Notes under the pieces: generated by a model
The model's input: the letters and a program-made list of their open reading frames with translations, nothing else
Told to the model about the DNA's origin: nothing
The model's database searches: none
Position numbers and translations under genes: made by a program
Part shown: in pieces, positions 33,982 through 44,698 of the stretch
Numbering within the stretch: position 1 is the first letter of the stretch
How the letters are laid out: the number at the start of each line of letters is the position of its first letter
Assembly (NCBI GenBank): GCA_963565915.1
Contig: OY751495.1
Coordinates: 620,001-684,000, forward strand
Length of the DNA stretch: 64,000 nucleotides
Direction of reading: 5' to 3'
Origin: Entoloma clypeatum
Lineage: Eukaryota; Basidiomycota; Agaricomycetes; Agaricales; Entolomataceae

Positions 33982-35589
33982 AACCTTGATGGTCGCAAAC
34001 ACCGGGTTCGCATGTTTGAGGTGCGCGACAAAGATGCACCCAAGAAGTCGGATCAGAAATGGAAGCCTGGAGACCCTATATTGGAAGCTGTCACTCCCAC
34101 ACCACCTCCCACAACCAAACGACCCTCATACATTGATCGTTTTACTCACCTCTTCGAGAAGGAGAACTTTGATAAGATCCCAAAGGAAAGGGAATGGGAC
34201 CATGGTATTGAACTTACACCGGACGCACCAAAGGAACTAGGGGGAAATACATATCCCATGACACAAAAGGAACAAGAGGAATTGGACGCATTCATTGACG
34301 AAGGTCTAGCAACTGGAAAGATCCGCCTGTCCAAATCCCCTTATGCTTCCCCTTGCTTCTTCATCAACAAGAAGGATGGTTCCAAACGATTGGTACAAGA
34401 TTACCGCATGGTCAACAAATTTACGGTCAAAGACAAGTTCCCACTCCCGTGCATCTCCGATCGCTTCGATGTGCTGAAAGATGCAGTCTACTTCAATAAG
34501 ATGGACATCATGTGGGGTTACAACAATGTCCAAATTAAGGAAGGCGATGAATGGAAGGCTGCCTTCCTCACCAGAAGAAGGATTGTTTGAACCATTGGTC
34601 ATGTTTTTTGGCCTTTGCAACTCCCCGGGAACGTTCTCTCGGATGATGGCTAGTCTATTCCGGGACCAGATCCACAGAAACAACATGCTCTGCTACACCC
34701 CCATGCAGCACCAAGTCATACATGGGAAGACATAGGGATTGACGTCGTGGGACCGATACCAGAGTCCGAGGGAAAGAATGCGATTCTGGTGACCACAGTT
34801 CGCCGCTAAGTTCATGGAGATACTTTGCCGCATGTTGGGGATCAAAAGGAACCTGTCCACTGCATACCATCCTCAGACTGATCGACAGGCCAAACGATCA
34901 CATCAAGAGACAGAAGTGTTCTCACGAAACTTCGTCAACCATCTGCAAGATGATTGGGCTGAGTGGATCGCAATTGCTGAATTCCAGTACAATTATAAAG
35001 AACATCAGGCAACGAAGCACACACCATTCTACCTCAACTATGGCTTGCATCCTTGGAAGGGAGAACTTGTGTTGGAAGACACCAACCCGGCTGCCAACAG
35101 CTTCTTGGAAAAACTCAAACAAGCACGAGAAGAAGCCAATGCAGCGCTGAAACAGGCACAGGATCAGATGAAGAAGACAGTTGACACACGACGGAGTCCA
35201 TCTCGGAACTACCGCATCGGAGACAAGGTGTGGCTGGAAGGGACTAACATCAGGACTAACCGTCCCTCAAAGAAACTTGATGCACTCCGATATGGACCAT
35301 TCAAGGTCCTAGAGAAGAAAGGGGCTAGCGGATACCTTCTTGATCTTCCAAAGACTTGGAAAATGATTCACCCTGTGTTCAACAAGACCCTGTTGTCACC
35401 ATACGAAACCCCAAAGTATGCCATCCAGAAGAAGAAACCAGCTCCTGATCTGATCATTGTCAAAGAACAAGAAGAGTACCATGTGTCCACAATCCTAGAC
35501 TCTCGAAAGTTCCGTGGAAAGATCCAGTACAATGGGAAGGGTATGACCCAGAAGAGAACACATGGGAACCAGATAAGGGTTGCAACTTA
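33982..35589 (+). pseudogene. Gypsy A pol, RT to integrase remnants
   Basis: Continues the Gypsy A pol. The RT N-terminal half (PYASPCFFINKKDGSKRLVQDYR, YFNKMDIMWGYNNV) runs to a one-base frameshift near 34575. Deletion near 34672 removes the RT catalytic box (YMDD in Gypsy B), RNase H and the integrase zinc motif. A second deletion near 34793 removes the first integrase aspartate region. The integrase end (AYHPQTD) and a partial chromodomain ([14 protein letters not shown]) remain. Clearly defective. Confidence 0.9.
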
Positions 35590-36442
35590 GTGTCGTTTAA
35601 TCGGACCCTTTGGGAAAATCCTTCTCGTCGGCTTCTAAGATTGTGGTTTCATCATTCTCGGCATCTTCCTCAGACACCTTCCTAACCCTTCCGGAGTTCT
35701 TCTTCGGCTTGCGGCAGTTGCGTGTAGTGTTTAAAGGTCCGATTCGGTCCGGTTTTTGACCCTCAAAATTTAGAGACCAAGACCAAGACCAAGACCGATT
35801 TTTTGGTTCACATGATCTCGAAAAAACTGAACTGGACCGATGCAAGACCAGTGCATTGGTTCCGTTTACCTCAAAGAAGTGAGACAGGACTGGTCTCAAC
35901 CGGTTTAAACCAATATATTACAAGTAAAATAAGACTAAGGACACACGAGCACAGCCCAATGCTGCGCGTGTGCATCATACTCCCTCAATTGGTCCTCCGT
36001 GGGCTCAGCCCGGCCCCATGTGCTCTTGGGCTTAACTCGACGCCATTGGGCATGAAAGGGGGCCGTTGGGCACATGTTGTGGCAGGTGCATGGTGCCGTA
36101 CGGCGCGAAGGGAGGCCGTTGCACGTGAAGGAAGGGTGCTGGGTGTGAGTCAATGGTGTTGGGGACGCGAGGCGGCCGTTGGGCACGAGGATTGGGCAAG
36201 CAAGGCGGTTGTCAGACATTAGAGGGGCTGTGGGGCACTAGTCGGGGCAGTTGGGGAAGAGGGGCGGCCGTTGGGGACACGAGGCGGCCATTGTGCGTGG
36301 GTTGATGGTGTTGAGGGCAAAGGGACGGCGTGGTGTGGGTCAATGGCGGTGGGCGCAAGTCGGGACCGTTGGGCATGAAAGGAGGCCTTTAGGCATGAAA
36401 GGCGGCCATTGGGCATGGGTTGACGGTGTTGGGGGCAAAGGG
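35317..36442. repeat. ~1.13-kb composite, inverted near-identical copy at 59394-60523
   Basis: Contains a Gypsy chromodomain part, an inverted gag tail (35589-35712), a spacer rich in GACCAAGACC/GGTCCGG words, and the start of a GTTGGGC repeat. The reverse complement matches 59394-60523 almost base for base (several translated frames of 94-139 residues are identical). Confidence 0.88.
35589..35712 (-). pseudogene. Inverted Gypsy gag tail fragment
   Basis: Minus strand encodes NCRKPKKNSGRVRKVSEEDAEND...FPKGSD and the gag stop, opposite in orientation to the adjoining pol. A rearrangement product shared with 60118-60241. Confidence 0.85.
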
Positions 36443-36720
36443 ATGGCGTTGGGGGTGAAAGGACGGCGTTGGGGGTGGGTTGACGCATTGAGGGCAAAGG
36501 GATGCCGTTGGGCATGAGTCGGGACCGTTGGGCACAAAGAGACGCTGTTGGGCGCAAAGGGACACCATTGGGCACAAAGGGACGCCGTTGGGTGCAAAGG
36601 GATGCCATTTCATGAAAGGTGGCCGTTGGGCGGAAGAGAGGGCCGTTGGGCATGAGTGGTGGCCGTTATGCACGAGTAGTGGCCGTTGGGCGGATGTGGT
36701 GGCCGGGTGGAGTGGTGGTG
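36040..36720. repeat. GCCGTTGGGCATGAAAGG degenerate tandem repeat
   Basis: Units of about 18-24 bp around GGCCGTTGGGCATGAAAGG, some with GGCGTTGGGGGTGAAAGGAC. Same motif family as 18598-18870. Frames across it are repeat-derived. Confidence 0.8.
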
Positions 36721-38260
36721 GGGGATAAAAAAAGGGTGGAAAGGTTTTGCTGGCAGTTATGGTTCGACTTTCAGCGATTGCCGAGCATGCTTGGCATCAA
36801 TGCCGAGCCATGCATGTCGTTGAAAATCGTGCCCTCAATGCCCAAACCGTGGCACCAAAACCCACAAAAATAATTCTTACCTTATGTAGACATATCTAGA
36901 AACTCATAGGAAGTATATATAGAGTTATATACATGAGCTATGGATGGTAGAAAGTTGGTGCTCCAAATTGATGCATCAAAACACAATGTAAATCGTGATG
37001 AACAGTGTGGCATGGTGTTTTCAAACACAAAAAACAACATTTTCTAGCTTCCTCCTTTGCACAACATTGTACTATACATATACTATTGAAACAGTGTATG
37101 TAAACCTATTCAGACCCTTCAAATAAAATTAAAGGACTTGATGAGGTGAATATGAGCAAAATAGGTCGAAAATTTGACCAAATTTCTTTGTTTCAGCTTT
37201 GGATTCTCCTCATTCAGGGGATCTCACAGCACATTTGTTTTTCAAATTTGGCTCATTCATTAGGGAGATATAACACTTTTACTGAAATCTGCACATTTCA
37301 TTATTTCTATCTTATCTGGACTTCTAAAAATTATACAAAGTGCTTCAGAAGGTGTATACATATCTATTTATAAGTTCTATCACTTCCAACTATTATTAGA
37401 CCATGAGGAAGGCACTGTGCGCGCCTGCGCAATGCATTTTGCGCATTATTTATTATTATTTGGTGTAGAGCATGGCACCTCTATGACTTAAAATCTGTGG
37501 CATCATTCCATAAAATCAACACATATTTATTGACATATGATACTCTGCTACATAATTGATATAGTCTGTAAGCTGACTTCCTCCTGTGTAGCCATATCAA
37601 GGAGAAATGCGATGTTTTTTGAGTTTGTTTACATATATTTGACACATTTGATGTGCACGTGATGCACATCATCCAACGTCGAAACGACGCATCCACCCAT
37701 TGCTGACTCTGCAATGAGGGGCACAGATGCTGAAAAGGCCAGAATATATTTATAGATTTTATTTATAATCTGTCTACTTGTGATTGAGGCAGGAGGGAGC
37801 ACACACACACACCTTTTGTGTTTTTTTCTAAGTGTGCCTATTTGGGAAGTGGGAAAGTTGTGATGTAGAATGAGTGTGATGCACCAGTTATAATGGATGT
37901 GTGGCTCAGTTGGTTAGATAGATGACTGAACTAATGTTCTGTACTGTAGAGGTTGAGAGTTCAATTCTTGCAAATGGCACAAATTTTGCACTTTGCCATT
38001 TCGTGATCTTGATTTCTGTTCCTCGGATTGTTCCATGGAAAATACCGGTTTAAACCGATCCGAACCGGTCTTTGGCCGGTCTTTCAAATTCTAAAGTTTT
38101 GAGTGAACTGAAGACCAGCTGTGATCCGAAACCTTAAAAACCGAGACCAGCGGTCCGGTCTCTCACCGGTTTGGTCCCGTCCGGTCTCGGTCTGAAATCA
38201 ACGAAGGTAAACTGGACCTTGAAATTCTACGCTCAAGGGCTGCTGAGATATCAGCGACAG
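36721..38260. other. AT-rich gene-free stretch
   Basis: Markedly lower GC than its surroundings, with no supported gene. Contains GCGCGCCTGCGCAATGCATTTTGCGC-like palindromic words near 37420-37445, an AC microsatellite at 37800, and ACCGGT-rich sequence at 38040-38210 resembling the spacer at 35720-35915. Probably a non-autonomous repeat. Confidence 0.45.
37895..37980 (+). ncRNA. tRNA-like sequence or SINE head
   Basis: A-box-like GTGGCTCAGTTGG and B-box-like GAGTTCAATTC are 50 bp apart, as in a tRNA with a short insert. The D-stem and acceptor do not close well, so a degenerate tRNA or tRNA-derived SINE promoter is more likely than a functional gene. Confidence 0.3.
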
Positions 38261-38720
38261 GCGGGAGACAGTACTTTACACTCCCCCACGTGCTCCAGAG
38301 GAATCCGCACGGATTCCGCTCGGAGTGCAGAGGAATGTGAGAGGAATTTATTATTCTGATAGGAATCCACTATTCTGATAGGAATTTGATCAGAATTTTT
38401 TTTTCACAACAAATACTAACTGAATCAAATGTATTATATTGTTTTCTAACTACATATCAATGCTTTCTAAGTCATTTTCTTACAAGGGCCAAACCATTCA
38501 CAAGGTAACAATAATCTCATATTCAATAGAATTGTACACTACAAACTAAATAATATATTGACAGAGTAATAATCAGTTAATTAATAACCTCCCCCCATTT
38601 GTCGAGGCAAGGAGGCCATGGGAGAAGTTGGGGGACAGGGAGGACTATTGAGAATACAAAAAATAAATTGATTAGCCCTGCATCAGGCGGGGACGACAGA
38701 CAAAATACAAAAAATTAACT

Positions 38721-39090
38721 AATAACCCCCCCCCCGCATAAGGCGGGGAGGTGCGAGACAGGTGGTAGGTACGAGACAGGCAGTAGGTACAAGGCAAGGG
38801 CGTACGACAGGGGAAGGGAGAGGATGCGGCGAGCGTTGGCGGCGTCAGGGCGCGGGTTTCTGTGGCAACGGGCCGCGCACGGCGGTGGTATGTACAAAAT
38901 ACAAAAAACTAACTAATAACCCCCCGCATAAGGCGGGGGGAGGTGCGAGACAGGGGGTAGGTACGAGGCAGGGGGTAGGTACGAGGCAAGGGGTACGACA
39001 GGGGAAGAGAGGGGATGCAGCGAGTGTTGGCGGCGTCAGGGCGCGGGTTTGTGTGGCAACGGGCCGCGCGCAGTGGTGGTCTGTGAAGGG
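38721..39090. repeat. Tandem ~193-bp repeat, two copies
   Basis: Units begin TAATAACCCCCCGCATAAGGCGG (38721 and 38914) and continue through GGTAGGTACGAGRCAGG to GTGGCAACGGGCCGCGC. A diverged third copy precedes them near 38581. Confidence 0.75.
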
Positions 39091-39613
39091 GTGGGCAAGG
39101 GGTTGGGTACATGGAGGCGGGGAGGCGGGCGGACGGTGACTGGGGCGTGCATGGCGCAGTACGGGCGGCTGGGTCTGCAATGGGTGCTCCTCGCTCGTGG
39201 TGACGCGCCAGATGTCAGGGCGGGCGCGTCTGGTCGGGTTCTGTGACGTGGCGACGTGGCACGGCAGGGAGGGTGGTTGGAGGGGTGGAAACGGCAGTGG
39301 GCGTGGCACCGCGAGAGCAGCGGGGGCGAAGTCGGAAGGCGGCGTGGCAGCGTTCGGCGCTAGTCCTCGTGTCTGTCAGTGCACGGGAGACGAGAGTGGA
39401 GGCGGGCTTACCCGTCGCAGGTGACGACGCCGGGCGTGGCGGTCGGCGGTCATCAGCCTGGATGCATGGCCAGGTGGGGGGATGAAAGGAAGGGGTGATT
39501 TGTTGTTTCTTTGTTATTTGTGATGGGCCCCGGGAATTCCCGAGGTCTGAGCGCAGTGGTGGAGGTAGGTGCTTCAAGTGGGATGTGTTGTGTAAGCTAC
39601 TGATCTCGAGAAA

Positions 39614-39697
39614 GGCGTGGTGGTCCAGTGGTTATAATTTCTTACAATTTATCAATTCACTATAAGAGCTCAAATGTTCAATCCCCTTCGCGGGCAA
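39614..39697 (+). ncRNA. tRNA-like A/B-box pair inside the TIR element
   Basis: GGTGGTCCAGTGGTTA (A-box-like) and TGTTCAATCC (B-box-like, 39674-39683). Stems do not pair convincingly. Possible polymerase III promoter relic. Confidence 0.28.
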
Positions 39698-39950
39698 AGT
39701 TTTTGATGGCTCATTTATTGCAATACTCATTGCAAGGAATCCGCACGGACTGCGGAAGGAATTCGGCCCGGAATTTATGCATTCCTCAATCATCATTCCT
39801 ACAGGAATTCCATTCTGATCGGAATCCGCATGGCATCCGCTCGGATTCCTCTCAAAAAAATAAGGCTATTCTCAGCCAAAAAGGCCCTCAAAATTCCGAT
39901 GGGAATCCGTGCGGAATCCTCTGGAGGACGTGGGGGAGTGTAAAGACCTC

Positions 39951-40157
39951 GCGGGAGACTCGGATGGTCAGCAACGACGAGCCCTTGGTACCAGTCCTCA
40001 CTTCATGATCAAACAATGCCAGTCCTATGCTCAAAGGGCTGCTGGAACATCAACTTAAGCCAGTCTTAGGCTCAATGGGCTGCTGGGAGACAGGCGACAG
40101 GCGATTGGCGAAGAACGAGAGTGGGAGGAAACGACGAGCATGGTGTGAGTGACAACC
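39951..40157. other. Short spacer, gene-free
   Basis: Includes GCTCAAAGGGCTGCTGG and GGCTCAATGGGCTGCTGGGAGACAGG, related to the sequence left of the 38270 element (38231-38260). Ends in CAACC, the Gypsy B duplication. Confidence 0.4.
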
Positions 40158-40525
40158 TGTTATGCGTAACAAACTGTTCCAAGGTTCGGGCAGAGTATGC
40201 AGGAAGATGGAAAGGCGAAGAGCAATGTGATTGCTAAATCTAAGGAATCTAGCTATAGTACAAAGGGTTTATATAGGTACTGACTATAGGCGATAGCATA
40301 TGAGTCAGTGCTGCGCAAGGCAGTGTATCTGAGTAAGATAACTGCGGAAGGCAGTGCATCTGAGTAAGACGACTGCGGAATGAGTCAGACAGCTGCGGAA
40401 AGCGAGTCAGCGCGGGAGCGAAGTATACTAAAGGAAATAAAGTATAATACGATATGTGTAAGCGGGGGCCGATGAGTAAAAGTGAAAAAGTAAGCATATA
40501 CGTCCGTAGTCGTTAGTCCGTAACA
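40158..40525 (-). repeat. Gypsy B 3' LTR
   Basis: 368 bp, preceded on the minus strand by the polypurine tract GAGGAGGGGAACA (about 40526-40538). Confidence 0.92.
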
Positions 40526-40562
40526 TGTTCCCCTCCTCAAGGTCTGTGTCCTCACAGACTAC

Positions 40563-40931
40563 CTACTCCCATCCATCGTTGCCATTTGGATCGGCCCAGG
40601 CAGGGTCAACTCGGTTACCCCAATCCTTTATCAGTTCATCGTTTACCGCCGTGGCAAACTCTAAACCTCGAACGGCGAGGCGAAGGCGTCGGTTCTCGAC
40701 AGCAAGGGTGTTGGTATAGTTTTTGAGGATGAGTTTCTCCTCAGCGGTGGGGGCGGTTGGCAAATCGGAAAGGGTATGAAGGCGGATATGCATCTGCCGG
40801 TGAAGGATGTCGGTGACGGAGGTTTCGAGCGCATGGATCTGGTCGCGCATGGAGAGCGCTTCGCCGATGAGGGTGGTGATGGTGGGGTTGATATCGGAAG
40901 CATTGGTGGAGGCGGCGGTGATGTTGGACAT
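40563..40931 (-). CDS. ORF3: small protein 3' of chromovirus pol
   Basis: 122 codons starting MSNITAAST, between the chromodomain and the 3' LTR. A helical, heptad-like segment (EALSMRDQIHALETSVTDIL) is followed by a charged region ending NGNDGWE. A diverged copy with the same ALSMRDQIHALETS core sits in the same place in Gypsy C (59063 leftward), with conserved start. No membrane segment, so not env-like. Family not recognised; conservation between two copies argues that it was coding. Confidence 0.6.
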   Translation of the reverse strand: MSNITAASTNASDINPTITTLIGEALSMRDQIHALETSVTDILHRQMHIRLHTLSDLPTAPTAEEKLILKNYTNTLAVENRRLRLAVRGLEFATAVNDELIKDWGNRVDPAWADPNGNDGWE

Positions 40932-41048
40932 GGCAGAAATGATGTTTGAAAAGTATAAGAAGAATGGCGTGTTGGGCGAGAAGAGTTGGAGCGGGGAACT
41001 CGATGTGACAGAAGTCGATGTGGAAAATGGCTCTCAAAGTTTGTTCTT

Positions 41049-44000
41049 TTATTGTGGACGCGATGGATTTTGCTGATGAAAGTCTCGGATCAAGTCTTGA
41101 GCGTTCTGAACATTAGTCCGAGGTTCCCATGTGTTCTCTTCTGGGCCATACCCTTCCCATTGGACAAGGTACTGGATCTTTCCGCGGAATTTTCGAGAGT
41201 CCAGGATCGTGGAGACATGGTATTCTTCTCGTCCTTCGACGATGATCGGATCAGGGGCTGGCTTCTTTTTCTGAATGGCATACTTCGGGTTTTTGTATGG
41301 CGATAACAGGGTTTCGTTGAACACAGGGTGGATCATTTTCCAGGTTTTGGGAAGATCAAGACGGTATGCGCTAGCTCCTTTCTTCTCTAGGACTTTGAAC
41401 GGTCCGTGTCGGAGGGCGTCAAGTTTCTTTGAGGGACGATCAGTCCTGATGTTAGTCCCTTCCAGCCACACCTTGTCTCCGATGCGGTAATCCCGAGACG
41501 GGCTTCGTCATGTGTCAACTGTCTTCTTCATCTGATCCTGTGCCTGTTTCAGTGCTGCGTTGGCTTCTTCTTGTGCCTGTTTGAGTTTTTTCAAGAAGTC
41601 GTTTGCTGCCGGATTGGTGTCTTCCAACACAAGTTCTCCCTTCCAAGGATGCAGACCGTAGTTGAGATAGAATGGTGTGTACTTTGTCGCTTGATGTTCT
41701 TTGTCATTGTACTGGAATTCTGCGATTGTGATCCATTCCGCCCAATCATCTTGTAGATGGTTGACAAAGTTTCGTAAGAACACCTCAGTTTCCTGATGCG
41801 ATCGTTCGGCCTGTCCATCAGTCTGTGGATGGTATGCAGTGGACAGATTTCTTTTGATCCCTAACATGCGGCAAAGTATCTCCATAAACTTCGCGGCGAA
41901 CTGCGGTCCCCTATCGCTGATGATCTTCTTGGAAATTCCATGAAGTTTCCATATCTGGTCCCGATAGATCTTGGCTAATCCTTCAGCCGATAGTTCCACG
42001 GTTGTCGGGATGAGATGAAGCATCTTTGAATGTCTGTCCGTGATGACCAGAATTGCGTTCTTCCCATCAGATTCTGGTATCGGTCCCACAACGTCAATCC
42101 CTATGTCTTCCCATGGTTGACTTGGCGCGGCGTTAGGGTGCAGAGGGGCGTGTCTCCTTTGGCGGCTGATCTTGTTGCGTTGACAGGTGTCACAACCTTT
42201 CACATACTTCTTTACGTCATGTAGGATGGTGGGCCACCAGTAGGTGCGAGTGAGAAGTTCATGTGTTCGATACTGTCCTGGATGTCCTGCCACTGGTGCG
42301 TCGTGCGCTTCAAACATCAGTTCTTGGCGCAATTGTGGGTCTGGTGGAACATAGACTCGTTCTCCTGCGTAGGTGATGCCATTTTCCTGCTGGTACCAGT
42401 GAGGATTCTTCTTCAGACCCTGGGCTACTTCTGTCTCCATGCGATTCGAGGCCTTGATGCGTACGATCCATGGGTTTTCGATGGTTGTGATGTTTCCGAT
42501 TTTGATGGAATCAGATGTTTCACCCCCTTCAAAGAATTGTTCCTCCGTGAACATCTCCATTTGTATCACATCTTCTGATTCCAATCGTTTCAAAAATAGC
42601 CCCTCCTTGAGCATTTGGTCGCTGTCCTGCGGCTCGAGTTCCGTCTCATACCAGGGTAAACGTGACAGGATGTCTGCTTTCGCGTTTGTCTTCCCAGGTA
42701 CATGTCGCAATTCGAAGTCATAGTCTTGTAGCTTCATCTTCCAGCGCCTCTGTCGTTGGTTTAGGTCCTGAGGACGCCGGAAATACTCCAGGTTTTTGTG
42801 ATCGGTTAAGATCTCGAAACGTTCCTTGGCTTCAAGTAGATAATGTCGCCAGTCCTTCAGTGCTTCCATGACTGCCAAGAGTTCCTTGTCATATATCTCG
42901 TAGTTCTGTTCGGCCGCGGACATGGTCCGCGACAAGAACGCGATAGGATGCCACTTGTCGTCTTGTTTCTGTGAGAGTACCGCTCCAATTGCATAACCCG
43001 ATGCATCGGTTTCAACCCTGAACTGTCCGTCTGGTTTGGGCAATGCCAAGACTGGTGCTGTCGTGATTGCCCGTATGAGACCTTCAAATGCTTCTTGCGC
43101 CGCTGGTCCCCATGTGAATGCTGTATTTCCCGTAAGTGTCGTGAGTGGCTTTGCGATGTTTGAGTATCCTTCAATGAAGCGTCGATAAAAGTTGGCAAAT
43201 CCCAGGAACCTCTGGACTTCCTTTTTTGATGTGGGTACTCGCCAGTTCCGGATTGTGTCCACCTTTTCAGTTTCCATCTCGACACGTCCTTCACCAACGA
43301 CATATCCCAATATGGGGCATTTCGTTACTTCCCAAAGACACTTCTTCTCCTTTAGGAACAAGTCATTGTCCGACAGGATCTGCAAGATCTCTTCGGTATT
43401 CCGGGCGAGTTCTTCCTTGGTTTTACCAATAACCACTATGTCATCCATGTAAATCACACAGATGCGCCGACGGATCTGATCCCTGAATAGGCTGGCCATC
43501 ATCCGAGAGAACGTTCCCGGGGAATTGCAGAGACCGAAAAACATGACCAATGGTTCAAACAATCCTCGGCTGGTCAAGAAGGCGGCTTTCCATTCGTCAC
43601 CCTTTTTGATCCACACATTATTGTATCCCCACATGATGTCCATTTTGTTGAAGTAGACTGCGTCCTTCAGTACATCCAAGAGGTCGTTGATACGTGGGAG
43701 TGGGAATTTGTCCTTAACCGTGAATTTGTTAACCGTGCGATAGTCCTGTACCAATCGTTTGGAACCGTCTTTTTTGTTAATGAAGAAGCAGGGTGATGCA
43801 TAAGGGGATTTGGACGGTCGGATCTTTCCGGTTGCCAGGCCTTCATCAATGAATTCGTTCAGTTCTTCTTGCTCCTTTTGGGTCATAGGGTACGTGTTTC
43901 CCCCTAGCTCCTTTGGTGCATCCGGTGTAAGTTCGATGCCGTGGTCCCATTCCCTTTCCTTTGGGATCTTGTCAAAGTTTTCTTTTTCAAAAAGATGGGC

Positions 44001-44650
44001 AAAACGTTCAACATATGAGGGTCGTTTGGTTGTGGGAGGTGGTGTGGGAGTAACTGCTTCCAATATGGGGTCTCCGGGCTTCCATTTCTGATCCGATTTC
44101 TTGGGTGCGTCCTTGTCTCGTACTTCCACCATGCGAACCCGATATTTGCGACCATTAAGGTTAACCCTGAAATCCGAGTGTTTGGTTTGACATGTTGATG
44201 GGCACCGGTTGAATGTTACGGCGCCGGTCGTCCAATTGATTGTAGGGTTGTGGTGCACCAACCAGTCATGTCCCAAAAGCATATCTGTTCTCCCAATGTC
44301 CAATACCATTGCTTCCATGGTTTCCTGGTGTGTTCCTAAGTCCAGCTTGACTTTGGCAAGTTTTTCTGCTTTCTGTTGTCGGTTCGGCGATCCATCCGCA
44401 TTTAGGATTGATATGGGCTTTATTCCACGTGTGGGAAGGTTCTGTTCACGTACTATTCTGGGATGGATACATGTGCGTTCACATCCGCTATCGACCTCGG
44501 GTCGAATGGCCTTTGGTCCTCGTCATGTTTTGATCTGAGCTTGCAGCTTGATCTCTCGTTGTTTTGGAGGTTTATCTCCCTTGACAATCTTAGTTGACGC
44601 AACGGCTCGCTTTGCAGGGATAACATAAGTTATATTGTCTGTAACTGCAC
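41049..44650 (-). pseudogene. Gypsy B pol (protease, RT, RNase H, integrase, chromodomain), two nonsense codons
   Basis: Pol frame overlaps the gag stop. Protease VDSGCERTC, RT with VIYMDDIVV, RNase H (VETDASGYAIGAVL, DHKNLEYF), integrase zinc motif (HPGQYRTHELL...CDTCQRNK) and catalytic core (IGIDVVG, SDRGPQFA, AYHPQTDGQAERSHQE), GPY-like region, then a chromodomain ([12 protein letters not shown]...YLVQWEGYG...TWEP). TGA at 44523-44525 precedes the protease, and TGA at 41508-41510 precedes the last 153 codons. Both fall at CGA codons of the family. The chromodomain marks a chromovirus, which may target heterochromatin. Confidence 0.93.
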
Positions 44651-44698
44651 CAGGCAAGCGAGTTCGTTTAATGGATAAGGGTCGCGACTTAGCGTCGT

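Larger units (their letters stand above)
20656..35589 (+). mobile_element. Gypsy A: Ty3/Gypsy chromovirus, disrupted and nested
   Basis: Left LTR 20656-21058, gag, then pol interrupted at 23122. It resumes at 33982 after the Copia 2 insertion (duplication AACCT at 23118-23122 and 33982-33986). Relative to Gypsy B it has a gag deletion, a frameshift, and two internal pol deletions (near 34672 and 34793). The 3' end is replaced by a rearranged composite, and no right LTR follows. Oldest layer of the nest. Confidence 0.9.
38270..39950. mobile_element. Non-autonomous TIR element, perfect 9-bp target duplication (Mutator-like?)
   Basis: Flanked by GCGGGAGAC at 38261-38269 and 39951-39959. TIRs of about 45 bp contain CTTTACACTCCCCCACG and a near-palindrome GGAATCCGCACGGATTCC, repeated in variant form in the subterminal 250 bp on both sides. 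No transposase. The interior has GC-rich tandem repeats and a tRNA-like motif. A 9-bp duplication fits Mutator-like elements. Confidence 0.82.

Noticed and set aside
35803..36653. Frames of 85-144 codons in the composite and GTTGGGC repeat (and their copies at 59348-60035)
   Set aside because: Repeat-derived. Identity between the two copies reflects DNA duplication, not protein conservation.
35720..38215. TIR element bounded by AAGGTCC and GGACCTT
   Set aside because: The ACCGGT-rich ends look similar by composition, but no convincing long inverted match or target duplication was found.
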